From positions 182,720,920 through 182,784,919 of the forward strand of contig JAVMKO010000002.1 of NCBI GenBank assembly GCA_032164245.1: a DNA stretch of 64,000 nucleotides, given 5' to 3'. The position numbers were made by a program, and so were the translations under genes. Below the pieces are notes generated by a model that was given only the letters and a program-made list of their open reading frames with translations, had not been told where the DNA came from and did not search any database. Position 1 is the stretch's first letter, and each line of letters starts with the position of its first letter. Of this stretch, positions 33,109 to 44,890 are shown piece after piece. This stretch comes from Sternotherus odoratus (lineage: Eukaryota; Chordata; Testudines; Kinosternidae).

Positions 33109-34264
33109 CTGCAAGGCAACTTTTGCTGTTGGAATTATATTTTACTTTCATGATTTTGGTGCTTATGCTATATCCCTTTTCAGAGGTCTTGGATTTTGTG
33201 TGTATTTTTTGCAGATTTATTAAGCATAACGATGTTCCCATGAAAATAAAATCATGTAACAGTGTTAGGCCCAGAATAAAGGCAGTGTGCAGCCCTTCCC
33301 CCAGTGGACATACCTAGAGACATTTTGTGTCAGGCTGAGAATGGCAGAATGCATCCCTAAATGCCCCAGTTTGCAGGCGGGGTGTTCCTGTCACTTTGCT
33401 CCTCATGTCCCTGTCCCTCCCTGTTCATTTTTGAGCATCATGAACACTGGGAGAATAGGAACCGAACACTCCTTCCCTGCACTCTCAGGAACACAGAAAC
33501 TGCTATTCCACCTGACCTTTTTGCTCTTCATATCCTCCCCTTCACTGCCCAATCACCTAGAGCCCAAGCAGAGTCTGACCCTTAGAGAACAACATGGTAA
33601 GGATGTTTTACCTGCACTGAAATCAAAAAGGGGAGGCTATAAATTGTACATTCTGGGAAGGCTGGCAGAGGAGCAGAAAGATAGCAGTATATTCACAGAA
33701 GCATATATTTACCATGGAACAGAGAAACGATTACATTTTTTCACCCAATAATTTGCAACTTTGTCAGAGGCCACACTATGTCAGCAAAAGTCAAGCTTGA
33801 ATCTGTCAAATAATACCCACACTCAGCTGATTTCTGAGAAGTACTGAAATCATTAAGGCACAATTCTGGAAAGGACAGTAGCGGCCCATCCACTTTGACC
33901 TAGATGGATATTTCATACAATAAATGTGACCAGGACATAAGAATTTCCAACAGAAGGTCTCCCTATTTCATCTCAGTTGCCTTAGTTGATCCAGAGTTTA
34001 AGATGAACAATCAAGTCCCACTGCCTACTCTAAGTAAAAGATTAAAAGATGCTGATGGAAGAGGTGGACTTTTTAATGCTGGAGGTTTAGATCTATAAAT
34101 ATATATGCTTTTGCAGATGTGCATTTACATACAAGTTACTGCAACTGTGTGGGCAAACTGGCATTGGCACATGCAAATACATACATTGCATGTACAATTA
34201 CAATAATTGTAGGTGCAAGCTAGGTTGCCTCTTTCTTTTAAAAAATCTATCACTAACAGAATGT
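33109..34264. other. No supported gene
   Basis: A 154-codon plus-strand frame (33287-33751) shows no domain, starts mid-repeat-free sequence without recognisable context and is probably chance. Confidence 0.45.
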
Positions 34265-34455
34265 GAAAGACAAAGTGGGTGAGGTAACAGTTTTATTGGA
34301 TCCATTTCTGTTCATACACTCATAGCCTTTAAGGCCAGAAGAGCTCTGCAGCTCACAAGTTTATCTCTTTCTCCAAGAGAAGCTTGTTTATTACAAGATG
34401 CCTCACCCACCTTCTCTCTCTCATATCCAGGGACCTACATAGCTAAAATGACACT
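34265..34455. mobile_element. Decayed PLE-tail-like repeat with inverted ends
   Basis: gtgggtgaggtaacagtttt at the left is the inverse of the acaagatgcctcacccacc type right end. The centre holds agaagagctctgcagctcac and aagtttatctctttctcc. I recognise this as the common turtle repeat whose consensus contains a ctgaaga ... gaaagctt hammerhead-like core, and its head-to-head ends recall the PLE at 24134. Here it is diverged. Confidence 0.5.
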
Positions 34456-34559
34456 GCAATTTACTAACAGAATGTCCTCCTTGACAATGGTGTTGTCAAG
34501 CATTCAGGCTGTTCTCCTTCCTCTTCTAGCAATTATTTAGAACATGCTTTCAGTGCAGC

Positions 34560-34830
34560 TGGGAAATGTTGCAATTTTCAAAGGCACCTCGGGGAGTTAA
34601 GCATCCATATATCACTATTTTTCATTTGGGATTTGGGTTCCTAACTTCTTCAGGCTGCTATGGAAATCCCAGTCACAGTTACTAATGAAGACTAAGCCTG
34701 AATCTCGAGAAAATGGAATAATTAAACTTCTTCCAGCTCAAGTCAACATGGAGATTGTTTTGGTAATTCTGTAAACTTCTTGGGGCAGTGACTTGACTTT
34801 TGAAAACATCTCCGTAAAGCCCCCTACACA
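34560..34830. repeat. Old repeat with ttttcaaaggcac motif
   Basis: attttcaaaggcacctcggg, then ggagttaagcatcc at the left and cttgacttttgaaaacatct at the right are the roughly inverted ends of a dispersed reptile repeat. Class not known to me. Confidence 0.45.
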
Positions 34831-36535
34831 ACTACGGTGCTTATTAATAAGGGTGACTGCTCATCCAGAAGATAATATTGGTGCCACAAGTGTGGGAAGC
34901 AGTAAGAACAGAGCAGGGTTAACAACAGAGGGAATGATCATTTTATCCATTTAGGTAATTATGTGAGAGCCAAGACACAAAAATATGAAGCAAATATAGG
35001 TCCACATACCTGCTGACTCAGATATGAATGCTGATAATGAGAAGCTGGTCTCAGATGTTGGTTAAAGATGAGAGAAAACACAATCAAACAGGAATCTTCA
35101 GAACAAGAATCTCATGTTAGTGATCTGTCCTGAATTTCCTTACTTGGAAATAATTGGTAGATGGTCCATGTAGCACTTTAATTTATTGCTACACAAATTA
35201 TCCAACTGTACTATTTCTCCCATTTCATTAGGTTTATTTGGTAGAGGAAATTATGATTATAGCTGGGCTCAGATGACGATCATTCAGAGAGGTACCAAAA
35301 TAACTGGCAATATTTTTAGACCATCTACATATGACATGGTTTGCAGTCATCATCTTTGGCCCTCTGGCTTCCACAGATAACATGTTGATTTTATTATTTT
35401 GGGGGGAAATGTAGTTGACTCTTTATATATATTGCCCTAGAGCCTAGAGTCCAGCTAAGTTGAGTCCAGTGCAGCAAGGGCAGGAAAAGTGGTGTTTAAC
35501 TACCTTTACGCTTCCCTGATCCTGGGACCGCTGGGGACTGAGCTTGTTCCCTCTTAAGTTTGTGCAGTCTCAAAGCTCTTTGAGCTTATGCCTGACTGGT
35601 CACAGCCCCAGGAGGTCATTCTGGCACCCTGGGCTTCGCCAAGTTTAAGGGCATCTCCACCACATCCCCTTGCTACCAGACTTCTGCCAGGGGGTGGCAT
35701 CGGGACTGCTAGAGCAGGGATATGCTCCATAGGATTTCCTCCCCGGCAAGGTGGATAAGCAACCAGAGCAGGAGCCAGGATCTGCTTATGCTTTATAAAT
35801 GATCCTTTTATTTTAATTACAATCTTTCTGTGCTTACACAGTTTTGAGAAGCAAGACCACCAAGCTAGTGGTGATCTTGTGTTATGAGGGCAAGTAAGGA
35901 ATTAATGCACCATGACTTACAAAGTAGGGCATACAGAGAATGAACATCCAAGAGTGCTGAAGCCCTGGAAAAGCCTGGTTACTTTGCAAACATTGAGTGT
36001 AGCAGGAAGAGTGCTTGGTGAAAAGTTGTGGGTCTTTTTGTTTTTTAATTAAGTTTACTTGCAACCTTATCCCAAGAAAAGGTTTATAAAGTCTGGTTAC
36101 ATAAAAGTGATTCTGTGTGGTTCGATATTTATTCACTTTCATTGACTTCTATATCAAATTTGCTAAGTTTATAAATCAAGAGATTATTTTCCTCCAGCTG
36201 CCAACCCTGCAAACTCAGCCTGAGATCTGAAAACAGAGCTCTGTTCTTTCCGATTTTTATGTTGTAAAGATAATAACTAGAGCGATGAAGATTTTACCAA
36301 CCAAACTTGAATGCCAGGTTTCTGGAGGATGCTAGAACCAGGATACAATCAGTCTTGCTCTTCCATAGCTAGATGGACATAAGGAAAAAACATCTGTCCA
36401 AGTGCGTAGTGCACACCTGAGCTGCACACCTGAGCTGGGGTGGTTGTGGGGAGTAAAGCCAGAGGATAAAGTAGTGGGTAGCAAAGGGAAGCACAGCTCA
36501 CCCTCCCATCCCTGGTTTGGGTAAGGATGAGGAAG
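34831..36535. other. No gene seen
   Basis: 35430-35800 is GC-richer and could be part of an unclassified LTR or repeat, but no ends or domains can be shown. The rest is AT-rich. Confidence 0.45.
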
Positions 36536-36765
36536 GACAGTCCAGTGGCTAGGGCACTTTTCAAGGACTTGGACAGTCATGCTCAAGTCCCCACTGTGTG
36601 GCCTTGGTCAAGTCATTCTCTGTGCCTCACTTACCCATCTGTAATATGGGGAATATCAGCATTTTCCTACCTCATGAGAGTGTTATGAGGTGAAATACAT
36701 TGAAGGTTGTGAAGTGCTCTGATTCTATGGTGATTGGAACTATATAAATCCCTAAGATAGCTATC
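36536..36765 (+). repeat. MIR SINE, nearly full length
   Basis: The tRNA-related head (ccagtggctagggcac) is followed by the core tgtggccttggtcaagtcat, then gtgcctcacttacccatctg and taatatggggaata, and the tail cctcatgagagtgttatgag. These are the standard MIR phrases in tRNA-head-first orientation. Confidence 0.85.
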
Positions 36766-36847
36766 ACTTTCCCCACAGATTCCCATTCCTGCTTGGCTGG
36801 TGAAGTCAGGCCTCCTGTTTCAGTGGACAGTGGTTTTTGCAGAAGGA

Positions 36848-37040
36848 TCATAAAATATCAGGGTTGGAAGGGACCTCAGGAGGTCATGTAGTCCAACCCC
36901 CTGCTCAAAGCAGGCCCATTCCCCAACTAAATCATCAAGCAGAGTTCTTTCCCCCAGATCCCTAAATGGTCCCCTCAAAGATTGAACTCACAACCCTGGG
37001 TTCAGGAGGCCAATGCTCAAACCACTGAGCTATCCCTCCC
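36848..37040 (-). mobile_element. Tortoise/Cry I tRNA-derived SINE
   Basis: Read on the minus strand: a tRNA-like head with pol III A box (gatagctcagtgg, 37022-37034) and B box (gagttcaatc, 36980-36989), then a body with gggaccatttagggatctgg, and a tail ggttggactacatgacctcc, then ccttccaaccctgatatttt. The tail is shared with the CR1 LINE, which supplies the enzymes. This family is characteristic of cryptodiran turtles. Confidence 0.9.
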
Positions 37041-38689
37041 AGAGTAAAGACAACAATCCCTCCCTCCCATCATATTCACTCTCTTCCCCTCCAACAGGAC
37101 CTCAACTTTAGAGTCTTAGCAAGGAGTCTGCCCTTTAAGGGCAGAATTAGAGGAAGAATATCTCCTGGTCTCACTGCAGCTGGCAGACGAATTAAATAGA
37201 AATGGATATCCCAAAGATAGTACAAATAACCTTGTATTTCATGGACTATCTCTATAAGGAACGTGGGATAGCTCTGAGTCCAGACTCATCCAGCTACTGG
37301 AGGCAGTGAGAGAACGATGTATGTTTGCCCCAGTGATGCAGGACAGGGGAGGGGAAATTTTGTCTAAATCCTTGTCCAAAGAAGAACAGGACTGGAAACA
37401 GAACAAGGCTGAAAAGCTCCCCTGAACATAGAAGAACGCAGGAATAGAGTGGTCACATAGTGGCCCTGAAGAAGCAGGTTTGGAGGTGCAAGTTACCAGT
37501 CCATCTCCCCAGATGACATTAACTGTAAAGAAAGGCAGCTGCAGTGTAGGAGAGAAGGGAGAGTTCAAACCTCAGAAACTCAGATTTGATTCATAAACCT
37601 CTTGGCCCCCTGAAGCACAGTTTGAGAGCAGAACCCCCAATGTAGGTGAGTTTAAATTGTTTTCACATTTCAGCCCTACAATGATAACAAGAGCAATAAT
37701 TATTTTGAGCAGTAAAATGAGTAAATAATATTCAGTCAAGGAGCAGATGCATGAACATGACATTTTTACATAGGTACTTATCAGAGTATAGCCATGCTAA
37801 GCGTTCATTTATGCATTCAGACTAATAAACTCAAAACTTTTCAATGCAACTTACTGATTCACCCATTTCTGGGGTGCAATCCATAAAATTAACCTGGGTT
37901 AACTACATTCAAGTGTGTGTTTTTAATCATTTTGTCATATTCAAGTTACTGTGGTCACCCAGTACACTGGGAGCCTTAAGAAAACACATTATATTCACAT
38001 AAGCTCAGGCTACATCCATCACTACCCATGCTTTCTAGTTGGTACCAGATAAGCTCTTGATGATAATGGTATATGCTAAAGAGATGTTAGGGAAGCAATC
38101 ATTGCCACAAAGCCTTCAGAGCAGATGTCAAAATAGATTGCTACAGCTGTGAGAAATATTAGAAAGTACCAATCAACAAGCCAACGATGAAGGCAGTAAT
38201 GTATACCATGGAAGTGCCTTAAAAAAACAAGACTAATCAGAGAATTGTCAATACTTAACAGCAAAGCTATTTCAGACACTGTCTGATTCCCATGCTTACT
38301 CATGCCAAGTAACAGGTAAAGTTGCTGAGGAAATGTCAAAACATGGTCCAGTTCCTGAGGCCTAAGTCATTATTTAGGAAAAATCACATTGAAGCCAATC
38401 CATTGTGACACCCTACTCTGAAAGCTTGGCAGCAATAATTCCTTCTGCTTCCTTTCATATGTTATCTCTTCTGCCTTGATTCTTTCATTTTAGTGTCCCC
38501 TATAGGAATGATATGTGATTCCTACACCATCTCCACTGATAAAACTTCTTGAGATGACAGTTATGTGCCATGAAAACTAAGTAAGAAAGAAGCTCAGGAT
38601 TTGATCCAAAGGTTGTAGTAGAGACACATGTTTCCAGAGTGAATATATCAGCTAATAAAGATAATCCAATAATTTTTATTAGCTGAAAG
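37041..38689. other. Nothing recognisable
   Basis: Non-coding; short frames at 37239-37568 and 38076-38339 (minus) lack any family features. Confidence 0.5.
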
Positions 38690-39030
38690 CTTTTTAGTTG
38701 AGCTGGTCAGATTTTTGTTTTGATTTGTTTTGAAATTTCCTGCAGAAAATCTTTTCTTTCAAAAAATTAAAACCAAAATTTTAGGTTGAAAATTTTTCAG
38801 TTTTTCAACAAAAAAACTATATATTCTATAGAAAAAAAAGACACTTTTCATGAAAAAATGAATTCAATCGAAAACCCACTTTTCCATCCAAAAACTGTTT
38901 CAACAGAGTATTTTAAACCAGCCCAAATTTTTAGTCAAGTGAAGAATAGGGGTGGGCCAAATTCTTGTCTGATGTCAATGGGCAAAGTTCCATTGAAATC
39001 AATAGAGTTGTACTCTTACACCAAGAGAGA
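38690..39030. repeat. AT-rich repeat followed by old caatgggca repeat
   Basis: agctggtcagatttttgttt and tgaaaatttttcagtttttc (38690-38850) belong to the AT-rich turtle repeat. 38945-39030 (gatgtcaatgggcaaagttcc) belongs to the old amniote repeat. Confidence 0.45.
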
Positions 39031-40351
39031 ATTTGTCCTTTTGTTTTCAATATGCTATAAAGAGAGCCTGGGGTTATGTTGTTAAAAGTAAGCAAGACAA
39101 AAAAGGGTAAATGTTAGATGACTTTAAAGCTAAGGATGAAAAAGGAGGACTGAACACCAGGATTTTTGGTACCCTACATCTTTTGTAATGTTGAATGCTG
39201 GAACTCCATACAGATGAAAGAACATTTATGTTCTGTGTAAGAGAGGGGAAGATACAGTAGTTATTGTCAGGTCTCCAAGCTAAATACTAAATCAGCACAC
39301 AAGCTATGTGGATTTCCACCAGCTGAGGATCAGTGTTTATTGTGTTAGGTAACATTGTCCTCACCTTTTCCCCAGTCCACCTAATTCCACCCTGTCACTG
39401 TGAATATCATAATCATGGTGCTCTGCCCTGCAGCTACTCATCTACACGACCTAATCTATACATGGGGATGTTCCATGTCTACCCCAGTATGCCTTGACTA
39501 AATCATGAGCAATTATCTTTCTATGTTTGAAAAACATTCCTCAGAAAAGGGAGAGAAGTCTGTTTTATAAGCACTTGTCAGGCAGTGCAACCAGTTCACA
39601 TCTTTCTGTCCTGCAAATCTTAATCTCCTCACAACCTGTCTAGTTGCATCTTAGTCTGTTCTCAACATAATCTCTGTTCTGAGGGATCTGGATTGCTCAT
39701 GATCTAATCATATCTCCTGTCATCTGACTACAGACTATTTTCCTTTCATGTCTATCAAAGATACAGACTTCAAAATCCCAGCTAAAAACAATGTGACAAC
39801 ATTGGCAAAAGATTTTACTCTGCTGAATACAAACATGCAAGTCTATTGGGTGTTTTAACAAAAATAGCCCTGTCTTCTTCCTTTATATTTAATTCTAATG
39901 TTTGCTTTTCCAGCTTGGTAAATTTTCTCCTCCTTGCTAATCTTCAGAATCTGATAACTGCACTATGTATGCTAACGTGCATTTTCATAACCTACATAAA
40001 GTGCAACAACTTCAGTTCTTTGTCAAGTTATTTTCTGTCATTCAGTACTATAAATAAAACCCTTCTTGTTTCTCCTCCACTGAAACCCTGGGCCATTTAC
40101 AGCAATGCATAGAAAGCAAAGTGAGCACTCTTGCACATAAATGTTACAGACCTTTCAAGTGCATTACAGCCCCATACAGCACATCCTGGTCTTCTCTGTG
40201 TTCTTCATGTTGTTTTTATTTGAATGTTTTATTTAGTTTTTTCTTGATACACTATAGACCACAAAAGCACAGGGGAGAAAAGACTATATCAACTAGGGAT
40301 AGCAAATTAATGTATAGAAGGGAAAGGGAAAGAAATAACATATAACAAAGC
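39031..40351. other. Nothing recognisable
   Basis: AT-rich non-coding sequence. Confidence 0.5.
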
Positions 40352-40393
<42 letters not shown>

Positions 40394-40394
40394 C
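40352..40394. repeat. (GT)n(GA)n compound microsatellite
   Basis: About 7 GT repeats run straight into about 14 GA repeats. Confidence 0.98.
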
Positions 40395-43365
40395 TCTAAA
40401 TGAGGCAAATAGCAGAACACAATATTTTGTAGTGCTTATAAATAGTTAGATTGTTGCAGCCCTATCTCAGTTATGTTCGGGAGTAAGTACTCCGCTGCTT
40501 GACTCTGCTCAGATTTTAACTCCATTTGTGGAAGGAAAGCAGAGGCTACTTGCCTATACTCCCCACTCAACAAGGGGAAGAAAGGGATGCATAGAAAATG
40601 GGGAGGAGAAGTTGCCCCATCAAACTCAAACACACACACTCATGGGCCAGTCAGGGCACTTACCCGGGAGAAAGCTGTTCCATGAAAAAGGATAAAGTAA
40701 CTCACTCTTTCCCCAGAGCAATGAGAAAGCAGGGAGGAATTGTTCTGTGGTCTGCTCCAAGAATAGTGCAGCTGTGAGACATTCCTTACTTAGAACAGTT
40801 TCTAAGGATACAGTCTAGCCTTAAATGATACATTACTGAAGTTGCATTGTAGCAGAGACCTGAATGAAGGTATAATTGGCCACATACATTCAAAACTCTG
40901 TGGACTAAGTGTTTTGTATGTCATCCTTTACAGGTTTGCTCTCCCCCAGTTCATTATACTAGTCTTCTAAGCACTTTGTTTCTTAGTCTAGCTGGATGTA
41001 CCCTAATCAATAATAGCAGCAGCTTCTGTTATATTTTGTCTTCACTGGAATCATTTTTAAAATTCGCCTGTAATAAAACAGCAATAAATCAACCTGGGTC
41101 TCAAACAGGGGCAGCTATAAGAGGCAAGATATTGGATTAGTGGAACCAGTAATCCACTCCAATATGGAAATTCCTGTGTTCCTAACAAATTTCAGTGGAC
41201 TCTGTTTTTATTGTTTAAACGAATCTAAAACCATTGATTTTTCTTGTAGTAATAATTAAAGGCCAAATCCTGAGGTCTTTACTCAGTCAAATTCACACTG
41301 AAGTCAAGAGGAAATTTTCCAAGGAAGGGTTGAGGAAAGCTGTAGGAACCACAAAATCTGACCCTATTTGCATTATTTGTAATCGTTCCTTTTAAAATTG
41401 ACAATTAAAGACATTTTACATATAAAGGATTGTATATGTGATTTGACCTGATATGGGAAGACAAAAGTCGCAAATCAGAAGTCATGATCTCATATCAACG
41501 TCTATACTCTACTTGACAAAAAGGAATCCGTTCTTTCTTCTACAAACCTAGACTAATGAAATCTACAACACAGGATTCAAAACCCAAGTGTTACAGAAAT
41601 GCAGTGTGTGATGTGACCGCACTTAACCATCTTATTCAGGTGTTCACACCTTCCTTCTTTGTTACCCATCTTTCTCCTCCTGGCACATCTGTGGAAGCTC
41701 ATCACTTTTCCCTCTTGCCCCCTCCCGGCCCCCCTTCACCCTCACCAACCTCCACCAACTACTCCCTACCAGTGGACACTTCCTTCACCACTGAGAATTG
41801 GATTGCTGCCCATATTTACTTAGTTTCCTTTTTCTAAGCATTGGAGATGACCACCTGGGGTTGTCTTTATCCCACTATTATTGCTGTCTTTTATAATTAC
41901 AGGACACTGGCTTCTCTATGCTATTTCCAAATGTAGTTTAAGCATTAATTATACTAAATTTCCCTTTTTCCTGACAGAGCTGGACTATTTTCTCTGAAAT
42001 GTTACATATTTACAATGACCCCTGAAATTTAATCTGTGGAAGGTAATCAGAAACAATTATCAAGTAGTAATATTATATGGTGACAGAGAAATAATATGAT
42101 GAAATCTTTGGGCTTACACCTAAAACAAAATTTGGGATTTTTCCAAATGTTCAATGAGAACAAGTAGCAGGTTTTTAAATAACGGAATAGGTCACTGAGG
42201 GGGGAAACAGTTTGAGAAGCTATGAGTCTGTACAGCAAAATGTTAATGCCCTTTGAAATACAAAGGCTAGGGAGCTATTCTCTTTATTGTCAGTGTTTTG
42301 GACGTTTTCAGACTCAAGTCCAGAAGTGTTTATCTTTCACCTCAACAACTGATTGCTGTGCTAATGCTATTTAAAACTAGATGGAAGAAAATTATATTCT
42401 CCACAAGGATTTGACGGATTCTTTTCTTTTGGTAGAAAAAAAATTATAGTCATTTTTATTCACACAAAGTCCTGCATAGAAACCTCTGTGTGTAAATCAC
42501 ATTGGGCCTCTATAATTTGTTACTAGCTATTGGTTATTGCTGGGATAAATGCATGGGAACACTATTTATGTAATTGTAAGCAATGTCACATTTGGACTTA
42601 GGACTTGGACCTCCTGCAGATTTCTACAAATCATTATTTTTTCTACAATTTGCTGTTTTTCCTGCAAGTCATTTAGTTTAAGTTAAATAGGAGTGATGTT
42701 CTTAGACATAAGTAGATTCAAATTAATTCTTGTACATAAAAAACCTCATCATACAGCTGTATCAACCTTTTGACAGATCTTAAAGGGAAACTTGGGGATT
42801 AAATGTGCTGAAATATTCAAGGACTATTTAAGTATTCTGTGACTCTCAGTATGCTTTGGTCATCATGAACATACTTAACAGAATGATCTACTGTGCTTTT
42901 ACAGCTCTCTTCATGTATTAGTCCAAAAGGAAATAATATCTCTTTGCAATATTTAACATCTTTCTCCATTCTAGTGCTTATTTATTTCCTGCCCCATTCT
43001 TTTGTGCTGTTTCCCATCATATGCTGACAAGATGCAAGACGTAACTCAACATGAGACCTAGTTTCTTCCTCTTCCCATCCCCTCATGCCTCAGTGTCCAA
43101 CACTGTTATCCCCGAGCAGGCAAATATAAAACCTTCTTGAGGACTACTTATTGTTTGCTATCCCCTAAGCATGGCCGCAACTTCTCTGATCTCTGGCTGC
43201 CTGGATACATGTATCATGCAGTAGATCACAGAGCAGTCACTAGCAAGAACAAATAATTTATTTAGCAAAGCACAGGCACTAGTAGTTGTGCCTGGACAAC
43301 ATATAGTTGGGCATAACAGTGGAGAAATGGTCCTTCCTGTGCATTTGTTCACAGACCAGACAGCA
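40395..43365. other. No gene seen; traces of old repeats
   Basis: 41265-41365 shows the old amniote repeat (ggccaaatcctgaggtcttt, then actcagtcaaattcacactg). The remainder is AT-rich with short frames only. Confidence 0.5.
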
Positions 43366-43450
43366 TCTGACCCTAAGTGATTTTCTCAAAGCCACACAAG
43401 AAAGTAGTGACTGAGTCAGGATTATACCTCAAGGTTCCTTTTTAATTCTC
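43366..43450 (-). repeat. MIR SINE fragment
   Basis: gtgattttctcaaagccaca, then caagaaagtagtgactgagt and caggatt match the reversed MIR core (gtaacttgcccaaggtcaca, then gtggcagagc). Confidence 0.65.
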
Positions 43451-44389
43451 CTATGCTTAGTCTGCTAGAAGATCCTGCCTCTCTGGGCCAAATAGCCTGC
43501 ATACACATTCAGATCTGGGTCTTCGAAGAATACCAAATTGTTTTACACACTGTCTTGCCTGTGATGTTCTCTGAAGTCCAGTAGCAATGACTCTGAAATA
43601 ATTATATTTTATTTCACCTTATGTCAGACAACATGTTAGCTTAGCATATTTTAATGGAGTGATGCTCAGTGCCTCTGACATTTAATGAGTCCACATTCTG
43701 ATAAGAGACTCTACTGGGATAAGGAATCATAACAGTAATGAAATCCAAGATTCGGGTTCTTGGTTCATTAGGCAACAAGGATAGCTCTTCAGAATACTTG
43801 TTCCTAAAAAGGAGTACAAATGCCAAGATTTTATTTCCCCTTAGAGAGTTTTCTGTGAACTGTCATTATTGAAGAAATCTGTCTTGGAAGAGAGAGGTGG
43901 ACCCTGAAGAAACCCAACAGTGCACACCACACTTTTTCAGTAAGATATTTTTAAAATTAGCTTGTCATTCCTGGGGAGGGGGGGGAATACAGCAGCTCAC
44001 ATTTCTCAGTCACAGTTTTCAAGATGGGCCAAAGCTTATATTGGATAAACAATACTTTCTTGAAAGAATTTCTAGGATTCTGGGCACCTTTCATCTAAAA
44101 TAAACAGAGAACTCACTAGAAAGCTCTGTGCTGTTTAACGTGCCACCAAACACAGGATTTACCTATCAATTGACATCAACATGGTTACCTGTGCCTTTGC
44201 CCAGAAGGCACTATCCAGAATCAGTCTCCAAATAAGTATTTTCCAGGAGGTATGAGGACAATACCGATACTGTGACAACCTGGAAGCAAAAGAGGTCCAT
44301 TCACTATCATTGTAATGTCATTCCTTGACCTACAGAAGCTGTATTTCCACCTCAGAATGAAGTCATGTTAACCGAGGGGAAGAAAGTGT
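43451..44389. other. Nothing recognisable
   Basis: Non-coding, with an oligo-G run at 43976-43985. Confidence 0.5.
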
Positions 44390-44890
44390 TTGTGGGACAG
44401 TCAGTGGTTTATTAATATAAACACATTTCTCGCCACTACAGCTTGTACTCACAGGCAACCATTTGGGCTAAGAGCAGGTGAAGAGTGAATGGAAATGGAG
44501 TACTTGCAGGTTAAGGCCTATGAGAATTTGGGGGATGCTTGTGCTGCCTTGTGACCAAGTTCCAGCACCAACACCCTGATCACTGATGTTGCTGCAGCAC
44601 AGAAAAGGCTGCAGGCTCGGCAGCACTTTCTACTGAGAGGATTAGGAACACCTAGGTGGTAATTATTAGTCTATTGATGCAACAGGTAGTAATTGGGAGG
44701 ATGTAAGTGGGAGGAACAGGAAGCAAGGAGCAGAGCTCAGACATCCAGTCTATCTGTGTGACATTGTGTTTGCTAGAGAACTGAGAAATAAAGGTATATG
44801 TGGTGAAAGAGAAGCGGCCTGGGCATGTTTGTGACTGAGGGACCGCAGAAACAGGCTAAGCAAGGAGACATGTTGGGTAGCACCTTGTAA
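44390..44890 (+). mobile_element. Possible solo LTR
   Basis: GC-richer than its flanks, with a polyadenylation-like aataaagg at about 44787 followed by tgtggtgaaagagaagcggc, gtttgtgactgagggaccgc and a terminal ttgtaaca. This arrangement (aataaa, then U5-like sequence ending in CA) suggests an LTR, but no paired LTR, TG start or target duplication was found. Confidence 0.35.

Noticed and set aside
33287..33751. 154-codon plus-strand frame
   Set aside because: No recognisable domain, signal or neighbouring exon structure; length is within what chance allows in 64 kb.
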